NCBI RefSeq assembly: GCF_036884655.1
Contig: NC_088355.1
Location: 37,252,501-37,316,500 of the forward strand
Source: Musa acuminata AAA Group
Lineage: Eukaryota > Streptophyta > Magnoliopsida > Zingiberales > Musaceae
DNA length: 64,000 bases
Direction: 5' to 3'
Every line of letters starts with the position of its first letter. The stretch's first letter is position 1. The position numbers and the translations under genes were made by a program. Positions 24,101 through 36,043 of the stretch are shown here, piece by piece. Below the pieces are notes generated by a model. The model saw only the letters and a list, made by a program, of their open reading frames with translations. It did no database searches and was not told where the DNA came from.

Positions 24101-24421
24101 ACTGAATGCTCTTTGAAGCATTTCCTAAGCCTCCTTTGAAGTATTTGCTGGAGCGATGATCTCGAACATTGTATCATCAAGGCCTTGGTAGATTGTGAAC
24201 AAAGCCTTTTTCTCCTTCTTCCTTCTTTCTTTGAGTTGTTTTCTTCCTTCTGCATTCATTGCTCCTTCTTCTGCTGGACTTGGTTCAGCAAATTCATCTT
24301 CTACAAACTCCCATACATCTTGGGAGCCTAGAAGAACCTTCATTTGGATACACCATATGTCATAATTTTCTTTTGTCAATTTAGGGATCTGGAGTTGGAT
24401 GACACTTGAGGAAGAGGCCAT
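21149..24421 (-). pseudogene. Copia gag-pol polyprotein with premature stops
   Basis: Gag starts at 24421 (MASSSSVIQLQIPKLT), just after the primer site. An in-frame TAG at 24127-24125 replaces what is normally a Trp codon in the family (EA-stop-EM), and the frame is then open for 990 codons to a TAA at 21151-21149. In order: the UBN2-type gag domain, a CCHC knuckle (CYVCKRYGHYSYEC), a protease region, the pre-integrase zinc region (HLRYAHL...CEVC), an integrase with the PQQNGVSERKNRT block, and a reverse transcriptase with the LYVDDLIF active site. The protease motif reads LDIRASNHM instead of the usual D-T/S-G, so the Asp is kept but the next two residues are changed. The product cannot be made in one piece. 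Confidence 0.9.
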
Positions 24422-24976
24422 AACTTGACTCTGATACCAAATGTTGATGTTGATAGGAAGAGAGGATAGAGATATCAAATAGAGGAAGAGTATTACAAGC
24501 TTCAATCTTCTATATTTCTCTCAAGAAAAATACTTTTACAATTTCAGAAACTCTATTACCCTCATGACCCAACATATGGGGTTTATATAGTCCCCAAAGA
24601 TACATTATATTAATTATATTCAAGATGAATCTTCTCTTTCAAGAAACCCTTTCAAGAACCAATAACCAATTTGACTTATCCTTCTATAGACTTTTAATCA
24701 ATTTTTTCTTCTTGATATAATAATTCTCCCACTTGATACAATGAACCTTTTTATGACACTTGAACAAGTTTAATTCTAACAATGGCGATGCTTCTGACCA
24801 TATCGATCTAAGTCCACTAAATTTTTATGAGCAACAAAGGGTGCAATGCTGTTTATTTTCCTCTTTCTTCCCCGTTCTACTACTACTTGTGATGATGTAA
24901 ATATTTGATTCTCCACCACTCTCACATCCTATCATCTCTAATTAACAGGTAATATTGGAGGATGATGGATTTAAAC

Positions 24977-27900
24977 AGTTAAGATTAATTTAATTAGTTA
25001 GAATTAGATAAAATAAATAAAAAATATTTAGATTTAAATATATAGATTATGATAAAAAGATTTATTGAGGTATGATATTTTTTTATTATTTTAAAAAACT
25101 TATATTTTATCTTTTAGTCAATATAAATATGTGTTCTTGGATCAATCCAAAATACTACATATTGAAATTACTCATAGTTCCTTCTATTATTTTTTTCCTT
25201 TCTTCTTGAAGTTTTACAGGAAAGTCAACAGTATGGTATCAAAGCTTGATTCAAAAAATATCAATAGAAGTACATCAATTGAAAAGAAAGAAGGCTAATA
25301 GATCCAGAAAAAAAAAATGATAAGCATTTGAGTAAGTGTTCCTAATAAACTTTTCTCTATCTTCAAATATGATAATTAACAATTTTGGGCTGTTAAAATG
25401 AAAACTTTATTTATCTCATAAGAATTGTGGAGTTTGGTAGAAGATAATTTTTTAAAGTATGATATACAGGATTCTAATATTACTAAAAATCAAATATATC
25501 AGATCAATGAGAATATATATAAAAAGATGCAAAATCCCTTTATGTGCTATAATAAATAATAAATACTTCTCTATTTTTCTGAATCATGATGGCATCAACA
25601 TCATTAGAAGCTTGGAAAATATTAAAAAGTGTGCTTGAAGGCATAGATAAGGTAAAAATTTCAAAGCTTCAAATTCTTCAACGTGAATTTGAAACTCCTA
25701 TAATGAAAGATTCCAAATCTATCATTGATTTCTTCTAAAAAATATCTTCTATTATGAAACAAATGAGATTATGGCGAAAATCTAAAAGTTCAAGCTGTAC
25801 TAGAAAATGTTATATGAAGTTTATCTCCAAAATTTGATATGATTTCTATTGATATAGAAGAAGAAAAGGATAAAAGTATACTATCGATTGATGAATTAAT
25901 GGATTCTCTTTTAATTCATGAATAAAAAGTAAATCGATCTTTCGATGAAACTTTAGAACATGTTCTTTAAATGAAAATAGATCAAAAGAATGACTAATAG
26001 AAAATTTCAAAAGCGGGATCTCAAGGGAGAGATCAAAATAGCAGAGGTTATGATCAATTAAATAAGGGTCAAAGGAACTCGAACAAAGGTAACAAAGAAA
26101 CCCATTGATGTTTTTGTTGTAAAAAAAAAGGACATACTAAAAATATTTGTTAGTACAAAAATAAAAATTCAAATGTTCCTCTCTATTCTTACTATAAAAA
26201 TGTGACAATCTTGAAAAAGATTTTTGGAATAAAAACAAAACAAATTATCATGAGAAAAATAATGATGAAAAAATAGATTAAGAAAATGTTTTCTTTATAA
26301 AATCTTATGATGAATATTCTACATTTGTTTATTTTTGGATAGTGGATATTGTAATTATATGATATGGGATAAAAGTTTGTTTCAAAGATTTGATAATTCA
26401 ATCAAATCTATAGTGCATACGAGAAATGATAGTAAGGTTTAAGTGGAAGGAAAATGACCAGTTTCTTTGAACACCAAATTTAGTAAAAAAAATTATTAAT
26501 GATGTGATGTTTATTCTTAGTTTAAAATAAAATCGCATTAGTATAGGGCAACTGATGAGAAAGGATATTATGATATTTTTTATGATAAAAAATAAAAAAT
26601 CGATAGCAACTATGAGGATGATAAAAAATATGATAATTATTTGCTATCATAAAAAATATGATAGCAACACCGAAGCATTAGAGTAAGTATTTTTAATCAA
26701 CTTCTCTCTATCTTCAAATATGATAATTGTCAATTTTGGGTTGTTAAGATGAAAACTTTATTCATCTTACAAGGATTATGGAATTTGGAAAAAGATGATT
26801 TTGTTAAGTATGATCTACATAATTTTAATATCGCTAAAGATAAAAAATATCATATGAATGAGAATATACAGAAAGATGCAAAAGCCCTCTAAATGTTATA
26901 ATAAACAATAGATGATTGCCTATTTCCTTGAATCATGATGGCATCAACATCAATAGAAGTCTGAAAAATATTAAAAGGTATGTTTGGAGGCACAAACAAA
27001 GTAAACATTTTAAAACTTCAAATTCTTCGACGTGAATTCGAAACTCATATAATGAAAGATTCTGAATTTACTACTATTTCTTCAAAAAAATATCTTCTAT
27101 TATAAATCAAATGAGATCTTATGATAAAAATCTAAAAGATTAAATTGTAGTAGAAAAGGTTACACGAAATTTATCTTCAAAATTTGATATAATTTCTCCA
27201 AGTGTCGAAGAAGCTAAAGATACAAATATATTATCTATTGATGAATTAATGGGCTGCCTTTTAATTGTAGAATATGCTCTTCAAATAAAGATAGATCACA
27301 AGAATGACAAAAAGAAAAATTCAATAGTTAGATCTTAATGGAGAGATCAAAATAATAGAGGTCATGATCAATTAAATAAGGGTCAGAGAGGAACCCAAAC
27401 AAAGGTAACAAAGAAATCCATCGATATTTTTGTTGCAAAAAAATTACACATACTGAAAAAGATTGTTGGTTCAAAAATAAAAATCCAAATATTCCTCTTT
27501 GTTCTTACTATGAAAAATATGGCCATCTTGAAAAGGACTGTTGGAATAAAAATTAAACAAACTATTATAAGAAAATAATGATGAAAAAAAGGATGAAGAA
27601 AATATTTTCTGTATAATATTTGATAAAGAATATTCTATTTAGTTTTTGGATAGTCGATACAGTAATCATATGAGAGGGGATAAAAGTTTGCTTCAAAGAC
27701 TTTTAGTAAAAAATAAATAATTAATGTGAACACCAAATCTAGTAAAAAATTTATTGATGATATGATGTTTATTCCTAGTTCAAAATAAAATCTCATTAGT
27801 ACAAGGCAATTAATGAGAAATGATATTATGTTATTTTTTATGATGAAAAATATTTAATTTTCCTTATTAATAGCAACTATGAGGATGACAAAAACTAAAG

Positions 27901-28715
27901 TATTTTCCTTATTATTTTCAGATTTTTTCTTATATAATGTTATTGATGAATCGACATTATAGCATAAAAGCTATGATCATCTAAATTTTTGTGAGTCTAT
28001 ATAAACTATCTCATGTGATGAATCCTATAAAATTCAAACTGATAAGAAGATGCCTCAAAATAAGACTAAAATTGATGAAAATTCTAATGAAAGCAATGAT
28101 GAGTCATAATTCAAGAAATGAAAAGTTTCATATTCTATTCTATCTACTATTGATAAACCAATTATAAAGGTTATAAAAAAGGAGAGCATCAGCAATGATG
28201 AAGATGAGGATGATAACTCTGAAGAAAGTTTCAATGATGAATATTCAAAAGGGTAACAAACTAAGAAGTCTTAAGCATTAAAAGACAATAGTGGTTCTAA
28301 CAAGTTTTACGAGGAAAGTAAAAACTCTGAAGAAAGTTAAAGATGCAAAAACGATGGATTCAACACCAAAGACTAGTTTGTCAATATCTTTGTAAAAGCT
28401 TTGGGGAAAGAAAAAAATTATTCCGAAGATAATTTTTAGTTACAACTATTTGAATTAAGAGAGTGTGTTAAGATTAATTCATATAATTAGAATAAGATAA
28501 AATAAAACATAAAAAATTAGATTTAAATAAATAGACTAGGGTGAAATAATTTATTGACATATGATAGATTTTTTTATTATTTTAAAAGTACTTATACTAT
28601 ATCTTTTAGTCCATATAAATATGTGTTAATCCAAAACACTAGGTATTTAAAATACTCTTGGTTCCGTTTACTATTTTTTTTCGTTTCTTCCTAAAGTTAT
28701 GCAGAAAAGCCACTA
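24977..28715 (+). mobile_element. Old copia-like element in intron 3 of gene C
   Basis: This is the counterpart of the element in gene B, in mirror position. The left LTR is about 24977-25231 (ending in GTCAACA, followed by a TATGGTATCAAAGC-type primer site) and the right LTR about 28466-28715. It has the same tandem doubling of the gag part as B (about 25370-26700 and 26700-27860), which copies E and G lack. The coding content is full of stops. Confidence 0.75.
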
Positions 28716-30003
28716 TAAATATCTCTCCTGAAATGAAACCATTTGGTTTAATCTTTTTAATTCTTTTATTCCTTTTTGTGTTTTACCATATTCAACTTTG
28801 CTGTAAGATAAAGAAGAGTAGACCATGCAATAAACATGAATCTAGGAAGGATACTAACAACTACGTGAAGAAGAAGAAAAGAAGAGAAAGGTACCTGTGA
28901 CACCAAAGCACTCAGGGCTTCGGCTAACAGGCCGAAAAGGTATCCCATGTCTCCCCAGGGTGGATAACTCCGTTTCCTTCCTACAAATGACAATACCATT
29001 CTTGCTCCGTAGCTTAGTTCTGCATGACGGCACCGAAGGAACTCTGACAAGTCTCTTTGGCGTTGGTCTTGATATGCTTTCACAACGTCCAGTGGGCTTG
29101 TCTCTGCAACATAGATGTTCTTATTGTTGAGTAGAACTCCCTGTTCACCTTCAGGAACCTGATATTTTCAGAATTAAAAGTAAGTTTGCCTTAGCAAACA
29201 AAAAGTAACATATGTTTTGTGTGAAGTTTCAAGCAGTCTTCCTTTTCGTTATGAGGTTAACCATGCTGATGAACTGACTGAGCATTTCAGAGAATTTGTT
29301 TAGTTATCGGTAGTTAATTAACCGTAGCAATCATAGCCGCTTTAAGAAAAAAACAAAGAAAACAAGTAGAATTCAGATAATAATAGTTTAGCAATTGTCA
29401 TTTATTAAGAGGAAGGCAACCTGAGAGAGCCAGTTGAGACAACAGGAAGCGTTGAAGAAGTGGACACTTTGACAAGGGAAAAGCCTGCCGTAGAAGGAGC
29501 CTGGAACTCCCACGACGTAGTATGGCACCAGCAGATTCCCCTTCTCCTCCTCGACCTTCCTCTTGTAATCTCCCAGAGACCGGAAGACGTGATTGAAGTC
29601 ATTCCCCGGGAGGTCATTCAAGAAGAACAGGATCTCCGGCATCTCCTGGCGTCCCAGGCTCCGCCGTAGCTTGCCAATCACGTCGAGCACCTCGGAGACC
29701 ACCTCCAAAGTGTTAGGGCCCGAGGAACAACCTAAGTCGACCACCGCCATCCTCTCGGGGAGCAGCGACATGTAAACCCCTCCTATTGCCTCCTCCAGTA
29801 TTGGCTTCGCCATGTGAAGTACCTTCTCCTGGGACGCAGTTAGCAAACCAATGATCAGATATGCTGACGCCTACGCAAGTGTAAGTTGTTTAAGTTCATG
29901 CAAACAGTTGGGGTGTTCAACACTACCGGAAACTTAGAATTGGAGGCGTAGCTGGTATCCCCAGCTCCTCCGACCATGTGAAGGATTCCTTCTATCCTCT
30001 TGC

Positions 30004-30007
<4 letters not shown>

Positions 30008-30037
<30 letters not shown>

Positions 30038-30556
30038 TTGAAAACCAAGTTCCGAGCACCATGATTATAAATAGCCTATAAGAAGGACCGGACCACTGTG
30101 GTTGTGCAGAAACTGTAACATGCTTCGGAGAATACATAGAAAGCAATAACACCATTTTCTGTGACAATATTAACAAAGTCAAAGGAGATGGAAAATAGTA
30201 AATGAATGAACGAAGGTACCACCAAGAAGGTTGTTTGTATGTCACTGTCCGCACTAAGTTAAAGGAGACGGTGGCATGGCTGGACGATAGTAAATGAATG
30301 CATGGAGGTACACCACCAAGACAGCTTCAGAGAAACACATCATCTCCTCGTGTTTCAGCTGTGCTCCTGCTTCGTCGTTATCAGTCTTCGTTGGCATCTT
30401 AATAGCTAGGAAAGAAACGGGAACACGCTCTCATCACTACTTCGCATCCCCTTTAATTTGACCTGTGATGGAAGGTACAGATTGCCCTTCTGTACAGTTT
30501 TCTCGAGGGAGGTCGAGAAAACTTTAGCCAAAAAGAAAAATGATAAGATTAATAAT
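30008..30556 (-). promoter_or_regulatory. Promoter and 5' flank of gene C
   Basis: This mirrors the 5' flank of gene B (about 12924-13476): a GA/CT leader, a TATA motif at 30073-30065, and the same upstream sequence out to about 30556, where similarity to B ends. The outer edge of the large inverted repeat is therefore here. Confidence 0.6.
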
Positions 30557-31093
30557 TCTTTTCCTTTTTTTAATAAAAAAATGAGTTACTCGTCAAAATA
30601 TTAATTTGATATCAAAATGTAAATATCAACAGTGAGATCAAATTTTTAATATAGAAAATCAAATATAAGAAAAACAATGAGACCATAGTCCACCTCAAAC
30701 TTTCACTATCAATAATAATGATAATAGGTTTACAGTAAATTTTCTCTAAAATAACCAGAGGATCACAATAAAATCAAGAATATAGATCTTAGCTCAAGAA
30801 TAGCATATCTTCATCATATAGATGGATCTCATCAAAAGAGAATTCTATATCTCATAAAAATGGGTATAGCAGAAAAGTACCTCAGAGAGGGTAAATCATA
30901 GATCAACACTATTAGAATTGTAAAGTTTATTGCAAGGATTCTCCGTATAAAATTTGGGTCAAAACTGACAACGTTTGGCCACTGATCGTCAAGTAGAAAA
31001 CTCAATATCCTAATCTTTCTCTCTAGTTTTTCTCCCTCTCTCTTTCCTCTCTCTGCGCATCGCCACTACTGCATGCGTTGCACGAGCTCGCTG

Positions 31094-31125
<32 letters not shown>

Positions 31126-31990
31126 TTTGGGCTCAAAAGGCCTAATTATCTAAGCCCACATATAGGTTGAACCCAATAATTCTACCCTTCTAACTCATAT
31201 GGTGGGCTGTACTAAGTCCGCTCTTCACCTACATGCTTCAAGCTTCTCCTTAGGCAAAAACTTTGTCAACATATCTGAACCATTCTCATTGGTATACACT
31301 TTTTCCAACTGTAATTCTTTCATCTCAAGCACATCACGAATTCAATGATATCTCATATCAATATGTTTGGATCTAGAATGATATGTTGAATTCTTAGAGA
31401 GGTGAATAGTGCTCTGACTATCACAGTAAATAGTACATCCTTCCTGTTTCAAGCTCAATTCCTGTAGAAATGTTTTCTCCTTAAAGCTTCCTTGCAAGCT
31501 TCAGTAATTGCTATGTATTATGCTTATGTGATTGATAGAGCAATACAATTCTGTAACTTTGATTGCTAAGAGATTGCTCCCCCTACAAATATCATCAAGA
31601 ACCCTGAAGTGGACTTCTTGGAATCAGTATTACCTACCATATCTACATCTGTGTACCCTTCTAGCACAGGTTCATCACTGTTAAAATATAAACACAACCT
31701 GAAAGTATCTCTTAGATATCTTAATATTCATTTCACTGCTGCCCAATGTTCCTTTCTAGGATTAGAGAGAAATCGACTGACAACTCCAACTGTATGAGCT
31801 ATATCTGGCATAGTACAAACTACAGCATACATCAAACTATCTACTGCAGATGAGTAAGGTACTTTGGATATTTCTTCTTTTTCTATCTCACTTGTAGGAT
31901 ATTATTTCGAACTAAGTTTGAAATGACCTGATATAAGATGACAACCTCCAACAAGAGGTGCAATAAATTACAGCTTAATTAGGAAAAAGA
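30557..31990 (-). mobile_element. Copia retrotransposon 3' remnant
   Basis: On the minus strand the end of a copia polyprotein is recognisable in pieces. Around 31860-31600 and 31530-31400 come phrases of the reverse transcriptase/RNase H end (an ISWQSK-like block, then YIAITEACKEA), with stops between them. Below about 31180 (a TTATTGGG start resembling an LTR TGTTGGG) lies a probable 3' LTR that reaches towards 30560-30580 and contains a (CT)n tract at about 31095-31122. No 5' part is present. Confidence 0.55.
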
Positions 31991-32359
31991 GAGGTGAATG
32001 AATTCTGAGTCTTTAGATATCAAAATCTTCATTATGAAATAAGTGATCCCTCCTGATGATATATAACCACAATGTCATCATCATCATAAAATAAATGAAA
32101 GAGAGGCACTTAATTAATGAGAACCAACCAAGATGGCTAACACTACAGAAAACTGGCATGCATGTATCAACACACTGAAGAAACCAATTAACTAATAATA
32201 ATATACAGATGATTGAATCTCACAGAAAGGAAATGATGTTGAAACAATGGAATGGGTTCCTTCAGATGCAATGGAATTGCACATTGGCATTGGAAATGAA
32301 ACAAGAGATCACAGAAGACGAGGATAAAGAAGAGTACACTAAGCACACTGATGGATAAT

Positions 32360-32610
32360 TCTCCCTCATGAGTTATTTAGCCTTTTCTTTCTGTAATTTT
32401 CTCAGATTTTTGTTCAAAGCTGCTGAATTAGCATTCTCATCCAGTTGATGGCCATTCCCTACGTATGTCAAAGCTGTAATTGATCTCCAAGTAGCACTTG
32501 CCATCATCATCGACAAACTGATACAGGAAGGTTCAGTTCTTAGTAAGCAAACTGCAGTCTCAGTGTTCAGCTTAAGCAACTCGATCAAAATGTCCACGAT
32601 TACAACACAA
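32360..32610 (-). pseudogene. Possible gene fragment of unknown identity
   Basis: A minus-strand frame of 74 codons (32597-32373) reads MDILIELLKLNTETAVCLLR near the start and ends in a Lys-rich LRKLQKEKAK. Its composition looks coding rather than random, and a stop is followed by UTR-like sequence. I do not recognise the family. It could be the last exon of a captured gene. The surroundings from 31990 to 33110 show nothing else. Confidence 0.25.
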
Positions 32611-33111
32611 TTTAGTGTTTCTACTTTAAAGAAACAAAAAATAGAATTAGAATTACTTCTAATTCTAGAAGAAGAGTGTAGTAATTGAACAGCTTAACAA
32701 AAGAGTCGGCACCTTTCTCTGAAACTTCAACAAATTTTTTGAAGAACAATTCGGTCTGTCGCGGCAGTGATCCAACATGTCCTGATATAAAACTTCATAC
32801 AATTCAATATTTCTACTACTTATCCAATATATTGGTCATCTAAATACAGTTAAACACCCACCGGTAAGCTTGGTGGTGTGTATTCAGACTCCTTTTGAAT
32901 CCTTGCTATGGCACTTTGTGCATCTATTGTCAGTTCATCCTCCATGGTGATCTACCACCCCTATATGGGTCTGATGTGCCCATATAGTAGACATGAGCAT
33001 CAATGAAGTTGCCAAAATGGCACTGACATGGCTTTTGTTTTCTCTTCTTTCAAGAAAAGGTGGAAATCCAGAGGCTACCATTTTGTTTCCAGTTGACATG
33101 ATTTCGAGAAA

Positions 33112-33380
33112 AGGTCATGTTAGCGCTTGAACCTTGATCAAAGTCTTCCAATTGTTTTTCTAAAGCCTTTGCTAATTCAAGTTCAGCCTCTGATTCATCT
33201 ATCTTTCCTTCTCTACGCAACTTGAGAGCATTAAGTTTATGAGACAAGGAATCCTGTCGAATTCTGAAGTGATCACGGCCTGATTTTGGTTTCTCAGATG
33301 GGCTAGTTATGTTCTCTTGCTTTAGAGCATTACTGTCAGGAGTTAAAGCACCTCGCTTAACCACATCTGCTTGTTGACCA
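33112..33380 (-). pseudogene. Captured fragment of the FYVE gene (last exon)
   Basis: The minus strand repeats about 265 bp of the FYVE gene's last exon (8017-8280), including the seventh helical hairpin (KLRREGKIDESEAELELAKA). There are a handful of substitutions, such as ALTPDSNALKQ for SLTPDSTALKQ. It ends sharply at the matching ATGACC. There is no start, no FYVE finger and no stop from the parent, so it is a duplicated piece and not a gene. Confidence 0.85.
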
Positions 33381-33381
33381 G

Positions 33382-33595
33382 CACATAGTGTTCCAATTAT
33401 GATAAAAATTTAATATTTTCAATTTCATCCTATCCATTCATGACCAAAGAATCCTAGTAAATCATCCAACTTGTGGTGATCTACTTCTTGTATCATCACT
33501 CCAAAATCGACCATCATAGTTATATGTAACAAAGCTCTAGATAGGAGACCTATAGAAATCATTCTAAATATCAAGGAGGAAAAGAAGAAGTCAAT
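33382..33595 (+). repeat. Copy of the array's 5'-flank repeat
   Basis: This matches about 10810-10995 in the same orientation (shared landmarks: TGTATCATCACT, AACAAAGCT-TAGATAGGAGACC, AAATCATTCTAAATATCAAG). It directly abuts the FYVE fragment, so the two moved together or by successive events. Confidence 0.6.
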
Positions 33596-34560
33596 AGAAA
33601 GTGATGCTTGATATTGATATATATATATACATCTTTGTTTAGTGGCATCTTATTTCAAGACAGAGAAATTATGATATCTCACCAGGTGCAAAACATGTTC
33701 ATACCACTTCAATCAATCAGCTTCACTTGCAATAATATACTTATTTCGCTCCATTTAACCAAGGAGCAGAACATAACATTCAACCATATCACCCACTATA
33801 AATAAGGACTTCGAAAACCAAAATATATATAAATAAAGAAATCATTTACCAAAAGATATACAAAAAAAGTCAAAATAAGAATAATGTGGTTCGATGCTTC
33901 CTTTTTATATTCACAAAGGAAAAATTAAGTTATTATCGTATGAGATTAATTACAAAATCTTTGTTTTCACTCAAGCACAAATTCTTTTATATACCAACAA
34001 TATAGACTCTAAAAAATTTATATATTTTCTCTCACCAATCCTAGAGAGTGACATTTCATATCAATCAGATATTAGTATGACTCAACTGAGTTTCAATCGG
34101 ATGTTAGTACGATTCAATTGGAGTTTAAGTGAAACTCAAATTCGATCTTGATCCAACTAAACCAGGATCAAGCTAGAGTTCGAAACCAAGGATCAGATTC
34201 TTACTCAAGTTTAACTCAAACCAAATTCCAATGGAAGTCCAAGTCAACTTAACTTGACTTTGACTTGAACTTCGATTCAATCTCAATCTTGATAAACTTA
34301 AATTGAGCTCAATCTCAAGCCCGAAGACCAAATGCAGCTAGCTCAACAATCCAACACCCGGATTGAGTCAATCATCCTAAGGATGTAGCCCTCCTTAATA
34401 GAATTCCTGCTGGGATTGCAAGGAGACTCGCACACCAACTGAAGCAACTTCCTTAATAGAATTCGATGCTAAAGGCATGCTGTTCACATGGCATATTACG
34501 AGTTACAAGACTTAGGTTTCGATGTATACAGTGCAACAAAATAGTATGGAGTCGAACGCA
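33596..34560. other. Intergenic stretch without a recognised gene
   Basis: AT-rich sequence with a low-complexity part at about 34050-34330 in which variants of ACTCAA and TCGATCTTGA recur. I see no open frame worth calling and no clear terminal repeats. Confidence 0.5.
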
Positions 34561-34577
34561 CATTGCAAGTCCGTCCA

Positions 34578-35977
34578 TCAACCAGCAGCGAGATGGCTTT
34601 CATTCTTTTTCTTCAAGGAAATGACAAACACGCTATGCTTAGTTTTCTGCTGAAGGAGGTGCCTCGAAACATTTGCTGCATATCTAGAGAACAGCTCATC
34701 GAGAATGGCGTCGCCGAATTGCTCCGAAATCAATGGTTGCACCGCTGCTCTTACGTATTTTGCCACGTTTTTGCCGCTTAGATCACTGTCGAATGCAGCA
34801 GAATCATCGTCTGAGTCGTCGAACGCGTCCCAATTAGCCTCGAAAACTTGTGCTTCTTCTACATCGAGCAGACCATCACCATGGATCACTGCCTTCACTT
34901 CTTCCATGGAAGGCGAATAACGTGGCAGATTGAAGGTTACCAGTTTGTCCTCCTCTATCATTCCCTGGATTTGATACGTAAATAACTCGATGAATCAGTT
35001 GTCACGATGTCATCAATCGATGTTACTTCTTACCTCTAACACCAAGGCATTCAGGGCCTCAGCTAAGAGTCCCCAGAGGTGTCTCATCTGTCCGTAGGTC
35101 GGGCAATTACTTTTCCTGCCTCCAAATGAAATCACCAGTCTGCCTTCGTAGCAGAGTTCTGCATACCGACACCTGAGAAATTCTGAAAGGTCTCGTCGGA
35201 ATTGTTGTTGATATGCTGTCACAACCTCCGGTGGGCTTGTCTCTGTAATGTAGATGTTCTTGTTGTTGAGTGAGGCACTCCGTTCGGTGTCGAGTCCTTG
35301 AGGAACCTGACGTTTCAGGATAGCTAGAATGAGCTATCAGACAGCAGTATCGACTGCTTTGAATACTACCGTTTAAGAGGAGGTCAACCTGAGAGAGCCA
35401 GTTGAGAGATCCAGAACAGTGGAAGAAGTGGACGCTCCGACGTGGGAAAAGCCTGCCGTAGAAGGAGCCCGGCACTCCCACCACGTAGTAGGGCACCAGC
35501 AGATTCCCCTTCTCTTGCTCGACCTTCCTCTTGTACTCGCCCAGAGACCGGAAAACGTGATTGAAGTCGTTCCTCGGAAGGTCATTTAAGAAGAACTGGA
35601 TCTCCGGTCCGGTGGCTCCTGACGTTCCTGCAGACTTCGTCGTAGGTCGCCGACGACGTGGAGCACCTCGGACATCACCACGAAAGTGTTGGAGCCCGAG
35701 GAGCAACCTAAGTCGGCGACCACCATCTTCGCAGGGTGTAGCGACTTGTAAACCCCTCCTATTGCATCGTCCAGCACTGGCTTCGTCAAGAGAAGTGCCT
35801 TCTCCTGTGACGCAGTCAGCAAACCATGATCGGATATGGTGAATGCTACGTAAGTATAAGCTTTTAAGTTCATGCAAACAGTTCAAGAGGAACCACCTGA
35901 AACTTAGAATTGGAGGCATAGCTGGTTTTCCCAGCCCCTCCAACCATGTGAAGGACTTCTTCCACCCTCATGCTCAT
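34578..35977 (-). pseudogene. SABATH methyltransferase D (type 2), frameshifted
   Basis: Exons on the minus strand: 35977-35897, 35804-35389, 35306-35034 and 34964-34578, with GT/AG borders and a compact gene of 1.4 kb. Exon 1 gives [20 protein letters not shown] with the family Gln at the exon end. Exon 2 is 416 bp instead of the 411 bp in H because CCGGT is duplicated at 35604-35613. This shifts the frame after about 67 codons of exon 2 and destroys the rest. Exons 3 and 4 themselves are open ([29 protein letters not shown]). Apart from this the gene is almost identical to H, so the damage is recent. A sequencing or assembly error cannot be excluded. Confidence 0.82.
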
Positions 35978-36036
35978 GCCTTTCCTAAGAACACGATGGT
36001 GCATGGAACGCAGAGCTTTTTGCACGGCAGGACGAC

Positions 36037-36043
36037 TATATAT
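36037..36043 (-). promoter_or_regulatory. TATA box of gene D
   Basis: ATATATA lies 60 bp before the ATG of D. The identical context recurs before H (53372-53366). Confidence 0.5.

Larger units (their letters stand above)
20015..24781 (-). mobile_element. Complete young Ty1/copia retrotransposon in intron 3 of C
   Basis: The two LTRs are each 340 bp (20015-20354 and 24442-24781), begin TGTTGATG and end in AACA. The target-site duplication ATGGC is perfect (20010-20014 and 24782-24786). The primer site, complementary to initiator Met tRNA, is at about 24440-24428, and the polypurine tract lies just inside the left LTR (about 20355-20370). By eye about ten of 340 LTR positions differ, so the insertion is fairly recent. 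The interrupted sequence is contiguous at the matching place beside gene E (37741). The element is complete in layout but carries stop codons and frameshifts. Confidence 0.95.
19609..30007 (-). pseudogene. SABATH methyltransferase C (type 1), altered C-terminus
   Basis: Exons on the minus strand: 30007-29927, 29828-29421, 29158-28895 and a shortened exon 4 from 19902 to 19609. Exons 1 to 3 are open and almost the same as in B (27, 136 and 88 codons). Exon 4 lacks four residues of the acidic FDDSDDDS stretch. After LIAEHF it runs through a deletion junction into former 3' flank, ending in an unrelated tail RERTSQSFHEGSTSQLKA. About 39 family residues of the C-terminal helix region are lost. 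Intron 3 is about 9 kb and contains two retrotransposons. A spliced product of about 348 aa is conceivable but is probably non-functional. Gln25 of the family is Pro, as in B. I call it a likely pseudogene, though all splice sites survive. Confidence 0.7.

Noticed and set aside
24428..24440. tRNA-like sequence near LTRs (also near 56630 and 58355)
   Set aside because: These are short retrotransposon primer-binding sites complementary to initiator Met tRNA, not tRNA genes.
30008..31122. (CT)n runs considered as satellite or CRISPR-like repeats
   Set aside because: They are simple dinucleotide tracts without unit-and-spacer structure.
35107..35943. Single minus-strand frame of 278 codons across gene D
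   Set aside because: It reads through introns and the wrong frame of exon 3. The family exon model with GT/AG borders explains the locus better and shows the frameshift.
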